DNA from: Lathyrus oleraceus
Taxonomy: Eukaryota; Streptophyta; Magnoliopsida; Fabales; Fabaceae
Assembly: GCF_024323335.1 (NCBI RefSeq)
Contig: NC_066579.1
Location: forward strand, 239,651,820-239,715,819
Reading direction: 5' to 3'
Length of the DNA stretch: 64,000 nucleotides
Shown here: positions 1 to 9,708 of the stretch, in pieces
Layout: each line of letters begins with the position of its first letter
Position numbering within the stretch: position 1 is the stretch's first letter
The notes under the pieces: generated by a model
Databases searched by the model: none
Told to the model about the DNA's origin: nothing
The model's input: the letters and a program-made list of their open reading frames with translations, nothing else
Translations under genes and position numbers: made by a program

Positions 1-322
1 TTGGATGTCATACTCTGTCAGCATCATTTGTCACCTAGTAACTTTTCCGGTAAGTGTTGGCTTTTCAAAAATATACTTGACTGAATCCATTTTTGATATC
101 AATAGAGTCGTGTGAGTCAACATATACTGTCTTAGTCGGCGAGCAGCCCATGCCAAAGCGCGGCAAGTTTTCTCGAGCAATGAGTATCTTTGTTCACAGT
201 CGGTAAACTTTTGCTAAGGTAGTATATTGCATGCTCTTTTCGACCTGACTCGTCATGCTGACCGAGCACACAACCCATTGACCTTTCTAACACAGTCAAG
301 TACATGATCAACGGTCTTTCCT
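1..322 (-). pseudogene. RNase H-domain fragment of Tat/Ogre polymerase (element 1)
   Basis: On the minus strand this encodes the C-terminal part of a Ty3/gypsy reverse transcriptase with its RNase H domain, which degrades the RNA strand of the RNA/DNA hybrid. Readable pieces in order are PLIMYLTV, MGCVLGQ, KEHAIYYLSK, CEQRYSLLEKTC, LAWAARRLRQYM and KYIFEKPTLTGK, all typical of the family. The frame breaks near 218-226, where a run of A is one base short after YYLSK. A TGA at 31-33 replaces the Trp codon expected before QMMLTEYD. The domain continues past the left edge. Upstream it joins directly to the pre-RT linker at about 323-328, so the RT fingers and palm are absent. It is a decayed, non-functional remnant. 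Confidence 0.85.
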
Positions 323-328
323 CTCGGC

Positions 329-563
329 CTATAGACTGGCCCCGATCTTGATCCCTTTCTTGTCGTCTTTGGTACCAACGTTGATGGTCTCAACCACCTC
401 CTGATAAGGTGTAATAGCTCGGTCCTCCTGTTTCAAAAATCTGGCTAACCCTTCAGGCAATTCACAATCTTCCTCAGCCCCTTCTTCGGCTTGATAGATA
501 GGATTGTCGAAGTCATACTTGGCCATAGCAGTGTCGTTAGCAGTGAGATCCGGGTGGTCGGCT
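329..563 (-). pseudogene. Pre-RT linker exon start (element 1), RT core deleted
   Basis: This short minus-strand frame carries the acidic linker that precedes RT in Ogre/Tat polyproteins (DNPIYQAEEG, ITPYQEVVETINVGTK, KKGIKIGASL). The equivalent in element 2 is the stretch ending VKEVKIGSQL. Here the frame stops with TAG at 329-331 right after KIGASL, and the next recognisable codons are already RNase H. The likely exon start follows an ATGCAG acceptor-like site at 564-569. The region before it is pyrimidine-rich on the minus strand and looks intronic. Family identity is well supported; the exact exon start is inferred. Confidence 0.7.
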
Positions 564-832
564 CTGCATGATGGAGGATCATGCTTTACCTTAGAATGAG
601 AGATTTTTTTTTGAAAGAAAGGAAAAATGAAAAAAGAAACATTGCCATTTTTTTTGTAAAAAGTAAAAAACTGAAAGAAAGGGAACACAAAATTGTTTGC
701 AAAAGCCGTCCTTTATTGATGATAAAAATAATTGCGAAACGTAACTAAATGGATGGCCCTACAAATGAGCCGTTACACCTTGGGCAAAGTGTAAGACTTT
801 ATTATGCATGTAATAAAGGAAAACAATAAAAA
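564..832 (-). other. Intron-like spacer between gag ORF and RT (element 1)
   Basis: Noncoding on the minus strand, with long T/C-rich tracts and an ATGCAG at 564-569 that would act as a 3' splice site. Ogre elements are known to splice an intron between the gag-protease ORF and RT, and this spacer sits in that position. The half next to the gag stop resembles the spacer at 9541-9708 of element B (both hold a GGGAACAC motif and a similar A-rich context). I did not identify a confident donor. Confidence 0.55.
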
Positions 833-2677
833 TCACTCTTTCAGTAGAGTAACCCGAACGGTTTTTTCAGACGACCAATTGTCGAGCTTTTCTCCCGGGA
901 CACACGGGCGAATCCAGCTATCTAAGTCACAGTCGCTGTCAGCCTTGTCTTCATCTGCAGCATTGACGACGTGGGGAGAAACCAAACCCCCGCTGGAGAG
1001 AGTACTGGTTTCATTCTTCTGAGATCCCGGAGCATACCCCAATCCAAACTTGTCTTCTTTGATGACTGGCTCCACAAATTTGCCCCAGCCTTGGGCATTA
1101 CCAGCTTCAACCACTTCGACAGCATTAATCCCTTGCCCGCCGTGAGCCGGCATCGGGTTCTGGATAACATTAGGCACCGGAGCAAAATTGATAGCCTGGG
1201 CATCTCTCAAATCTTGTACCTTTAACTGGAGAGCCTTGCAATTATCTGTAGTATGGCCAGGTGCGTTGGAGTGAAAAGCACATCTGGCGTTGACATCATA
1301 ACCTCTAGGAAAATTATTGGGATCGATTGGTGGGGCCAGAGTTCTCAACGTAACCAAATTCATGTCAATCAGCTTGGGAAGTAATATTGAATAAGGCATT
1401 GGGATTGGCTCGATGACCCGGTCCGTCTGCCTTGGACGTTGTTGATAGTGTCTCTGCTGACCCGGATTACCTCCTTGATTGTTGTACCTGGGTTGTTGTT
1501 GCGGATGATATTGCGGTTGAGGAACAGGTGTTGGAATAGTGACTGCGGCCACTTGATCTTGATAATAATTAGGGCGTCCTTTACTCCTGCCTCTGCCGGC
1601 ATACACAACGCTTGCCTCGCCTTCTTTTCTTCGCTGACCGTTACCAGCAAACGGTCTCTTGGGACCTGATGAGTTGGAAGCACTATTGTCTTGAATTCGG
1701 CCCATCTTCAACAGACTCTCGATTCTTTCTCCAGCAATTACTATCTCTGCAAAGCTGATTGACGGGCAAGCAGCCAATCTCTCAATATAATTGCCTTGAA
1801 GAGTGTTCATGAACATGTCCGCCATCTCCCTTTCAGACATAGGGGGTTGGACGGACGCAGCAATCTGTCTCCAACGCTGAGCATATTCTCTAAAGGTTTC
1901 CTTGGCAGTCTGAGACATACCTTGCAACAAGGTCCGATTTGGAGCCATGTCCAAGTTGTATTGATATTGCTTGATAAAAGCCTCTGCCAAGTCTTTCCAG
2001 CTCTTGATGGTAGTACGAGACAAATGAGAATACCATTCACGAGAAGCTCCAGTTAGACTGTCTTCAAAATAGTACATCCACAGCTTTCCATCCTCCGTGT
2101 GAGCTCCCAACCTTCCCAGATAAGATTGGAGATGAGTGCGTGGGCAAGAAGCCCCGTTGTATTTCTCAAAAGTAGGGGGTTTGAACTTGTGAGGAATCCT
2201 TACTCCCTGAACCAGACCAAGATTTGTGACATCAAAGCCTAAGGAATTTTGAGACTCCAAAGATTTGAGCTTCTCAGCCAGCTCATCCATACGGCGAGTG
2301 GTCTTGAGGGCCTCGTCGTGCAAAGAAAATTGATCATACTGACAATCTTCAGTAACGGGGTGCCCGTTAATCTGAATTCCTTGATTCACATTGTACCTTC
2401 CGCCAATATCATTTCCAACATTCCCTGTGTTGCCAACATTACCCGGGTTTCCATCAGCATTCGCGTTACCCGCGTTACCAGTGTTCACAGGGTTATCAGC
2501 GTTCCCAGGGTTACCAGGGTTTCCCTCAGCATTTGGTATCTCCAAATCTGGATTGGGCCTCGGTTGCTCAACCAATTCCCTCAGCTTTTCTTGGCCTGCT
2601 GCCATACCAGTCATCAATGTCATGAACTGATCCATCCTTTCACGCATATCAGCCAGCTCTTTCTGTACTTGGTCCAT
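833..2677 (-). CDS. Gag-like protein of Tat-lineage retrotransposon, protease region missing (element 1)
   Basis: This frame encodes the capsid/nucleocapsid protein that would package element RNA in cytoplasmic particles. From ATG at 2675-2677 it is open for 614 codons. In order it has an N-terminal coiled-coil-like stretch (QKELADMRERMDQFM), a Gly/Asn repeat tract (about 2408-2530), and the retrotransposon gag core (YFEDSLTG, REWYSHL, FREYAQRWRQ, about 1730-2170). A Gln-rich basic linker follows, then a knuckle CAFHSNAPGHTTDNC at 1238-1282 and a G-patch-like DKFGLGYAPG. The tail is acidic (DSDCDLDSWIRPC). In full Tat polyproteins the aspartic protease lies between knuckle and G-patch; here those are only a few dozen codons apart and no DTG is present. 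Upstream codons to 2932 are also open, and HRYPTKEN just before the ATG resembles element B, so translation might start earlier. The open frame contrasts with the broken pol remnant beside it. Confidence 0.85.
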   Translation of the reverse strand: MDQVQKELADMRERMDQFMTLMTGMAAGQEKLRELVEQPRPNPDLEIPNAEGNPGNPGNADNPVNTGNAGNANADGNPGNVGNTGNVGNDIGGRYNVNQGIQINGHPVTEDCQYDQFSLHDEALKTTRRMDELAEKLKSLESQNSLGFDVTNLGLVQGVRIPHKFKPPTFEKYNGASCPRTHLQSYLGRLGAHTEDGKLWMYYFEDSLTGASREWYSHLSRTTIKSWKDLAEAFIKQYQYNLDMAPNRTLLQGMSQTAKETFREYAQRWRQIAASVQPPMSEREMADMFMNTLQGNYIERLAACPSISFAEIVIAGERIESLLKMGRIQDNSASNSSGPKRPFAGNGQRRKEGEASVVYAGRGRSKGRPNYYQDQVAAVTIPTPVPQPQYHPQQQPRYNNQGGNPGQQRHYQQRPRQTDRVIEPIPMPYSILLPKLIDMNLVTLRTLAPPIDPNNFPRGYDVNARCAFHSNAPGHTTDNCKALQLKVQDLRDAQAINFAPVPNVIQNPMPAHGGQGINAVEVVEAGNAQGWGKFVEPVIKEDKFGLGYAPGSQKNETSTLSSGGLVSPHVVNAADEDKADSDCDLDSWIRPCVPGEKLDNWSSEKTVRVTLLKE

Positions 2678-3800
2678 CGCTAGTTGTGGACGATTTTCCT
2701 TTGTCGGGTACCTGTGGACTCGCTTGGGACCAATAACTGCCTGATACAGGGAACAAACATTAGACACTGCGGTGACACCTGCAAAACAGACAAGGGTTAA
2801 TATGCATGGTATGCGATGCACTGCTTGTTCAGTTTTAAGGCACCCCCGTTTTGAAAGGGAATACCCTGCAAATGAATAAGCATGAGATGTTGGATGCAAA
2901 TATGCAGATGATGTTATGTAATGCAATGGCATGTCAATCAGAATTACTGGATCCGCTTGAACATCTGTCAGGTTGCACTGTCTGGAGAGAAATTAAGAGC
3001 ACACCAAACAAAGGTCATGGGATGGATCATGTTATCCTTAATATCAACCACCCATTTTGGTGGATTATGGTTTACATCTTATCAACACCCGAGTTTCATT
3101 GATATTAAGGATACCTGATCGGATTAACCATGAATCAAGGGTTTGTTGCAAGTCACGAGCATGGAGTTTAGGTTAAGAACCACCCAAAAGGAGTGTACTA
3201 AGGTTTAAACCTGCCAAACATGTTCTACAAAAGGTTCCCATAGTCATAATCCCATCTTTCGGATATTATCAGAGGAACGACTACTCGTATTCCAACAATA
3301 TTCTCAAGAGAGACTCTTATGAGTGTAGTATCGCGTAACAATCGTATCAAATCTTACACTTGAACGACTTTCGCACTACGTCCTACGAATAGGCCAAGAT
3401 GGGTTTGGTAAACTAAGGTCCTCGGCTTCTTAGGTCTATATTGGAACAAGTAATGTCTAACCACAACTTACTTATGTGACATTATTGATCTCAACATGAC
3501 CTCCACCAAGTGAATGGGCTTGCAAGTCAACTCGCTAAGGAATAACTCCACACAAGTTGACAGGAATATGCCATTCTCCTATCCTAAGTGCACTCGAGCT
3601 CGGGTATAGAACTCATCTCACAAAGATCACCAAGCAGCCAGCCAACAGAAACAGCAATGATATATACACAATGCAATAAGGTAAAGCAGGTAAATAAATA
3701 ACTATACAAAAGCATGAACACCCAATAAACAAACAAACTACAAAAGCTAGGAGGGACTCGCTTAGGGAAGATGGACCAGCAAGAGGTCAACTTCTTAAGT
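2678..3800 (-). other. 5' leader (untranslated region) of element 1
   Basis: Noncoding DNA between PBS and gag. The part from about 2985 to 3740 aligns by eye along its whole length with the leaders of elements 2 (27290-28000) and 3 (33130-33860). Shared blocks include AGTCACGAGCATGGAGTT, TTAAGAACCA, GAGTGTAGTATCGCG, ACTTGAACGA and CTCACAAAGATCACCAAGC. The last 60 bases before the PBS (about 3750-3800, GACTCGCTTAGGGAAGATGG onwards) instead match element B (12178-12224). The leader therefore looks like a mosaic. Confidence 0.75.
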
Positions 3801-3817
3801 CCCCAGCAGAGTCGCCA
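3801..3817 (-). promoter_or_regulatory. Primer-binding site of element 1
   Basis: The minus-strand sequence TGGCGACTCTGCTGGGG lies two bases inside the LTR end. It is the usual position and form of the tRNA primer site in Ogre/Tat elements, for which tRNA-Arg has been reported as primer. I could not check the tRNA match. Confidence 0.8.
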
Positions 3818-4156
3818 GCTGTCGCAACCTGAAAAATACAGTGCGCGAAAAAACAACCGGCGAAAGAAAAAGACAGAAGAGTCGCCACCGTGCGTTATTC
3901 ATCCTAAAGGAGGGAAAGGAAACGCTCGAAGTAAACCTGAAAAAAGGAAAGGACAAGACAGGGTCTCGCAACCAAATCTTGGGTTCGGGAGTCGGTTATG
4001 CGAAGGGAAGGTATTAGCACCCCTACGCATCCGTAGTACTCTACGGGATCCACTTTTGTAGTTTTTTTGTCTAAAGGGTGTGGGTTTATCTTGTGCTGTT
4101 TGCAAAAGAAAAAGGGTTAAATGAAAATGACTCGCGCGGATGTCGCATCCACTGCA

Positions 4157-4293
4157 TACGTATCTCATCTGAATATGAGAATCAGAGTCTTCGTAGCTCG
4201 GCTGACCTATGGGTTGGGGGATGTGTGCTCGCTAAGACATCGCGTCTTATGCCTACGTATCTCATCTGGCCTGAGAATCAGAGCAAAACGTAG
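4157..4293. repeat. Two copies of LTR hairpin module (element 1 LTR)
   Basis: Copy one spans 4157-4195: outer TACG/CGTA, inner CTCAT/ATGAG. Copy two spans 4253-4293: outer CTACGT/ACGTAG, inner CTCA/TGAG. Both keep the spacer AATCAGAG between the inner and outer right arms and are followed by TCGGCT. Confidence 0.65.
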
Positions 4294-5229
4294 TTCGGCT
4301 AACTACGGGGTTATGGATTGGGTTTTGGACGAACGACGTCACTACGCAATCTACCGGATGCTCGACCTTTGGAGACTTACTCGCCTGTAGTAGAAGGAGT
4401 TAATGTGTTGCTTTGGGTTTTAGGGTTTGGGATGCTCGAGGGAAAAAAGGCAGTCCTTGACGAAGGAACCGCGCTACCTGCAGGGATATGAATACAAAAC
4501 ACAAAACATGTATCTCAAAGTAAAATGCCACCAAGGGGCTCAAACGTTGCCTCCTATCGAGGTCTTCCAGCTAGGAAAGCAGTAAAATGCGGGAAAAATG
4601 TAAAAGTACCACGCGGATAAAGATCCGAAGTAACAACAATTAGAGGAGTAAGAAACCCTGAGATCCTTCCAAACTAATGCCATCAAAGAAAAGTGAGTCA
4701 GTACAGGTAATCAGAATGAACCTCCAGGGGTTATCCCACAAATAAAGTGGGAAACCACGCAAGTTATCCCTGCAAAAGTCATGTGAGCCCTCACAAAAGT
4801 TCAACAAAAGGGTTAGTGAAACACCATAAGCATTTTTTTCATGATCAACAGTATGGTTTCAAAAAACTCAAACCCTGTGGCATACATTTCAGAAATTAAA
4901 CGGTTAAACATTCAAGGCATTGTTTATACATTCATATACATATTAAACCCATGGGCAAAGGTAATGGGAATAATGGCAAACCTGATTGGAAAGCTTGATT
5001 GAAATTGAGTTGCACCCGTGAGGTTTACAAAACAATCTTCAGGGTTTATGTGAGGCAGAGGTGATTCTGTGTAGTTGAGTTCCCTTCGGGGTTTGGAGGC
5101 TGCTCTGAACTCCGTTAGGTCTTCTCTCACTATCTTTTTCCTCAGGGTTTTGTTCCAAGGAAACCTCAGAGTATTTTGCTTCTCTTCAAAATCCCCCTTT
5201 TTTCTGTGTTCTCTCAAGTGAAGCCTTGG

Positions 5230-5237
5230 TATTTATA
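5230..5237 (-). promoter_or_regulatory. TATA box of element 1 LTR promoter
   Basis: The minus-strand sequence CTATAAATACC is a near-ideal plant TATA box, placed in the first 250 bases of the LTR. Transcription would start roughly 25-35 bases on, near 5195-5205, reading towards gag. The motif is directly visible; activity is inferred. Confidence 0.6.
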
Positions 5238-5473
5238 GACTGAATTTCATGGTTTTGTGGGCTCAAATGAGAGAGACCCAAGTCCAAAATTTTTTATTAT
5301 ATTTTATTTATTTAATTATTTATATAATTAATTAAATAATTAATTAAAAAAAAATTCGTTTTTTTTTTTTTTTCGTTTTTTTTTTTGGATCTAATTCTGA
5401 TTGACATGATGAAATGCAATATGAAATGCTAAATGAATGCATGAATGAGGAGGGCAAATTTTGGGGTGTTACA

Positions 5474-7212
5474 CTCATAAAAACAATCATCATAACAACA
5501 ATCACAATAATAATCAGAACAACAACTATGAGAGGAAGAAGGTAACATTTGCCCCTATTCTGATGTCCTATGCCAAATTATATCTGTCTCTTATTATCAA
5601 AAATTTGGTTCAGCCAAGAAGTCATCCGCCTATGCCTGAACCTCTGTTGTGGTGGTATAAGCCTGATCTGCATTATGCCTATCATCAAAGGGTACCAGGC
5701 CATGATATTTAGAATTGTTATCCGTTGAAATACGAGGTTCAACGATTGGTAAGAAGTGGGATGATGTCCTTTAAGGATAGTGCACCGAATGTTAAAGCCA
5801 ATCTGTTATCCCCTCATGGTAACTCCTTTGTAAATATGGTGGACGGTTGTCCCGGTGAGTACAAAATTTATGACATCCGACATATCCAAAGATCCTTCGT
5901 AGAGCTTCATAAGACTTTGTGTCATATTAGTGAATGCGAGCATGATCATGATAGTTGTATCATTTGTAGTGACAATCCACGTGGGTGCGTGATTGTGAAG
6001 AGGGATATTCAAAGGTTAATGGATGAAGGTATGATTCACATCCGCCAAGCTAGAAATCTGGATAATGACGTGAATATGATTGTTCCAGTTTTTAAAACTC
6101 CTGAACAAGTGGTGATTCAGTATGATAGCAGTAAGACAAGCAATAGATCAATATCACCGTTAGTGATACGGTTGGCGGGTCCAGTCCCGTACGCATTTGA
6201 TCAAGTTTTCCCTTATAAGTACGATGCTACTATGATCAAAGATAAGCAAGAGGTTCCTCTTCTCGTAGCTACTTTGGTAGTAAGCATTGTTGACGTTGTC
6301 AAGGTGACCCGAAGTGATCGAGTGTTCAGTCTAGTATTCCCGAAGGCTGTTGAGAATATCGTAGTTGGAAAGAAGGACGAGGTGGTTGTTCCTTTGTTTG
6401 ATCCTACTAACACTCCAATTTTTCAGTCTGATGAATCCAGTGGTTTAAAGATTAAGGATGATAATGATGAAGTACTCCATCTGATAAAGAAGAGCGAGTT
6501 TAAAGTCATGGAGCAGCTACTCCAGACACCCTCTAAGATTTCTGTTTTATCTCTATTAATGAATTCTGAAGCACGCTGTGAGGCTTTACAAAAAGTACTT
6601 GAGAAATCCCATGTTGAACATGATGTTACAGTTGATCAATTTGATCACATCGTTGCTAACATTACTGCGTGCAACAATATGAGTTTTTGTGATGAGGAGC
6701 TTCCAGAAGAAGGTAGGAATCATAATATGGCTCTCTATATATCTATGAACTGTAAGGAGGATGCCTTGTCCAACGTCTTGGTAGAAATTGGTTCATCTTT
6801 GAACGTTCTACCCAAGTCTACCTTGGCTAGGCTATCTTATCAAGGAGCACCCATGAGATAAAATGGTGTAAATGTGAAGGCATTTGACAGTTCTTGCAAA
6901 ACCGTCATTGGAGAAGTTGACCTCCCAATTAAGATTGGCCTGAGCGATTTCCAAATTAATTTCCAGTTAATGGATATCCACCTGGCCTATAGCTGCTTAT
7001 TGGGTAGGCCATGGATTCATGAAGCAGGTGATGTCACGTCAACTCTACACCAATAACTCAAATTTGTCAAGAATGGGAAGCTTGTTATTATTGGAGGTGG
7101 GAATGCACTGTTGGTGAGCCACTTATCGTCTTTCACATATGTTGAAGCCGAGGAAGTTGTTGGAACTCTGTTCCAAGCTTTGTCTATGTCTAATGTGATC
7201 CAAAAGACCGGG
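5474..7212 (+). pseudogene. gag-protease fragment of an Ogre element (element A)
   Basis: Plus-strand remnant of an Ogre gag-protease polyprotein closely related to element 2 (23259-24077 and 22316-22732). It starts inside an Asn/His-rich linker and runs through the zinc-knuckle region, a Cys/His stretch (CEHDHDSCIICS...RGC), the basic linker and the aspartic protease. Defects visible: the first knuckle Cys is Tyr (TAT, 5674-5676); an in-frame TAG at 5710-5712 sits just before the last knuckle Cys; the protease active-site triad reads Glu-Ile-Gly (6784-6792) where element 2 has Asp-Thr-Gly; TAA occurs at 6859-6861 and 7054-7056. Later protease blocks (KIGLSDFQ, LMDIHLAYSCLLGRPWIHEA) are well kept. 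It ends abruptly after VIQKTG, where an LTR-like segment begins. It cannot encode active protease. Confidence 0.9.
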
Positions 7213-9240
7213 TGATGTACCCCTAAATTTGCCCTCCCTTTTCTCACTTATGTATCTGATCATTGGATCAAGAGATGACTTGCATACATCTATAACTCAT
7301 CCACATGCATCATTCCTCGTGAATTCAAAAGAAACTTAGGCCCAGGAAGCCAGGGTTCACTCAGGTATCAAGATCCAAAGGCATGACTTTGGTCACATCA
7401 TCAGCACAACATGTGAAACCCTAATGATGGTGGTGAATGTTTGACTTCAACAAAAGTTGTGACCAAACAACCTAGGGTCTTCAAAACCCTAATTTCTCAA
7501 GGCATGATCTCTTGGAGCTTCCCTAGGCCTCATCTTAGCACTCCAAAGCCCTAGTCAGGAGTTGGTAATTAGAGGAATTTGGTGGCTTTATGGTGTACTC
7601 ATTTGTCAAGTTGCTTGACCTAGCTTGGAGCCTTGGTCTTAGTCCAAAGTCTTTGGTGATATTCATTTGGTTGGGGACATATCTTTGGTCATCTGAGAAA
7701 TCAAACCCCTTAGTTTCAAGCCACTTGTTGGTCATGCTATTGGTTCATGGACACTTTGTCAAAACCCTAGTCTTGTGGTCTCATTTCATTGTCTTATTCA
7801 TATACACTATCAGTCAAGTTATTTTCTTTGCAAAAGTCAAACATTCAAGCCAATTGTGAAACCAATTTCAATCATTTTTCAAAACCATTCTAATCCATTT
7901 CATCCATTTTAAACCATTACATGTGATTCCATACAAGAAAATACAAAATTTGGCATTTTTGACCAACAGTTGACTTTGGTCAACAGGTGACTTTTTGGTC
8001 AACTTTGACCGAAGTCAACCAAAATTCTTTAAACCCTAAATTCACCCATAATTATTCATTTAAATATCCATTTACAAGAAAATACAAAAAAAATGAACTT
8101 TGACCAATTGTTGACTTTGGTCAACTTTGACCAAAGTCAACTCAACCTCTTTGCATCCTAAAATCCTAAGTCTTCCATCCTAAACCTTAATCCATCACTC
8201 CATTGTTAATTTTTGCTTTCTTCCATCATGAGTGCTTCATTTGCAAGTTATCCTTGGTCAACCATGTTTATGTTCATGCCATGCCTACAAGAGCAGTCAA
8301 TTTACACAAAAAGAGCAAGTCATAACCACTTCAAACCAACCAAAGTCATGACATCCTCAAGAATTCAAGCAAAGGGAATTTTGCATAACTATGGACCATG
8401 TGAAGTAATGCTATATGAACAAAAGGCAACAAAGGAAAACCTTGCCACAAACCATCCACTTTGTTTATGAACAATGAGACTTGACCAGACAACTCAACAT
8501 ACCAACTTCAACCATCAGGCTTATGGACCTATCTGCAAACCTAAAACATGCCAAACCAATAGCAGAAGTATACACAGTCGAGTGAGCCTACAACTTTGCA
8601 ACCCATCCAGACCTGCTACAAAACATAATAACAATGGTCATCAATACCTATTGCAAGTCCACAAAGTGCCTACTGCTACAAAAGCCATGACAAAACACAA
8701 AGTGTTGCTACAACTTGAAACCAACCTACCAACTGCAGAACCACATTGATGCAAGCTACTGAATACAAACTCCTGTCATGCAACATATATGACAAATTCA
8801 GTTATGCATAACATGAAGCAAAACCAAGGTAAGAACAACACAAGGCCAGGATTGAATCTAACAACTCACGAATATCATACATGTTGCAGAAACTAGTGCA
8901 GAAACATTGGCCAAGTTGGAGCTTTGAGCAGCATACCATTAATTGGTCTACAAATCCAACACCACACAACATATAAATGACAAACAAAGCATGGTACATT
9001 AACTGACATTCAAAAAAACTTCCCATGGTGTGTACATCCATCTGCTGCAACCTGCACTTTGCAAGGTCTGCTACAACATACTTGCTGCTCACTACCAGGA
9101 TTCGGCATCACAGGCCAACTGTGCCAAATCAAGACCACATCATGCTTAAACCAAGCTACTTCATGAATCATACCATGCCAGAGATGTAGTGTACTGCATA
9201 ACCAATAAGACCATTCACTTACTGCAGTCAATTAGAATAC
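7213..9240 (+). mobile_element. LTR-like segment of a (+) retrotransposon, right end uncertain
   Basis: Begins TGATGTACCCCTAAATTTGCCCTCC, which parallels the LTR start of element 1 (TGTAACACCCCAAAATTTGCCCTCC). It directly interrupts the element A frame, with CCGGG at 7208-7212 as the candidate target duplication. Content is noncoding, with plant-LTR-like pieces such as AAACCCTAA and repeated GGTCAAC/GTTGAC. No PBS is visible on the right, so the end near 9240 is only the place where the character of the sequence changes. The several 60-95 codon frames inside are unlike any protein I know and look like chance. Confidence 0.5.
7959..8141. promoter_or_regulatory. W-box cluster with perfect inverted repeat
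   Basis: About eleven TTGACC/TTGACT cores, counting both orientations, lie within this stretch. This is the WRKY-factor binding core. The last group forms a perfect inverted repeat at 8110-8141: GTTGACTTTGGTCAA, two bases, then its reverse complement. Binding is inferred; the motifs are directly visible. Confidence 0.5.
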
Positions 9241-9540
9241 TTTGTGAACCTAGCAAGTGTTACCACGAGAAATCTCTAAGGCATGTTGAAGGCGTAATTG
9301 GTGAGAGGGTCCTGTGAATTTGGGGTTTATACCCCATCAAAGGGTGGAGATGTGCCTGAGATAAGCAAGAGTTGAGAAAAACGTAAGTCATCAAGGGATG
9401 AAGCCGACAGAAGATGCACGTTTGGTCGATAGGCCATTTCGTCGACTAAAATGAAGCTTGAGACTTAAACAATTTTGGATTGTGCCAAACACATAGAAGA
9501 CAGTGTCGCCCTAAATAAAATATATTATTTTTTTAAACTG
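9241..9540. other. Unassigned noncoding segment
   Basis: Nothing coding is visible on either strand. It lies between the (+) LTR-like segment and the (-) spacer of element B and may be the downstream part of element B. The last 30 bases are AT-rich. I could not match it to another part of the window. Confidence 0.4.
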
Positions 9541-9708
9541 CAAAAATAAATGAAAAACAGGGAACACCGCTTTTACTACAAAAACATCCATTCATTAATG
9601 ATGCAAAATGTTGCAAAATGAAACACATGAGGTGGCCCTTACAATGGACCATTACGTTTCGGGCAAAATGCATGGCTTTCATGCAAACAGAATTGAAAAA
9701 CAGAAATA
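9541..9708 (-). other. Intron-like spacer downstream of gag (element B)
   Basis: Follows the gag stop of element B on the minus strand. It resembles the corresponding spacer of element 1 (about 660-832): both have a GGGAACAC block, a short A-rich part and a TGGACCATTACG/TGAGCCGTTACA-like block. No RT follows, so the polymerase half of element B is absent here. Confidence 0.5.

Larger units (their letters stand above)
3820..5473 (-). mobile_element. 5' LTR of element 1 (1654 bp)
   Basis: On the minus strand the LTR begins TGTAACACCCCAAAATTTG at 5473 and ends next to the PBS at 3820 with ...GCGACA, giving TG...CA ends. It holds the motif GGGTGCTAATACCTTCCC (about 4005-4022), which recurs near the end of the other Tat LTRs here. 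It has two copies of the hairpin module (4157-4195, 4253-4293), a TATA box at 5230-5237 and an AT-only stretch with long T runs at about 5290-5390. It interrupts the (+) gag frame of element A, whose codons resume at 5474. The 3' LTR is outside the window. Confidence 0.85.

Noticed and set aside
2249..2683. 144-codon plus-strand ORF opposite gag of element 1
   Set aside because: Mirror of the gag frame; the pattern comes from the GN-repeat codons on the other strand.
4153..4300. LTR hairpin modules as tRNA genes or tRNA-derived SINEs
   Set aside because: No A/B box pair, no cloverleaf and no CCA-type end; the arms do not fit tRNA geometry.
8213..9231. Several 70-96 codon ORFs in the (+) LTR-like segment as possible host genes
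   Set aside because: No domain, opposite-strand overlap, no consistent codon pattern, and located inside LTR-type sequence.
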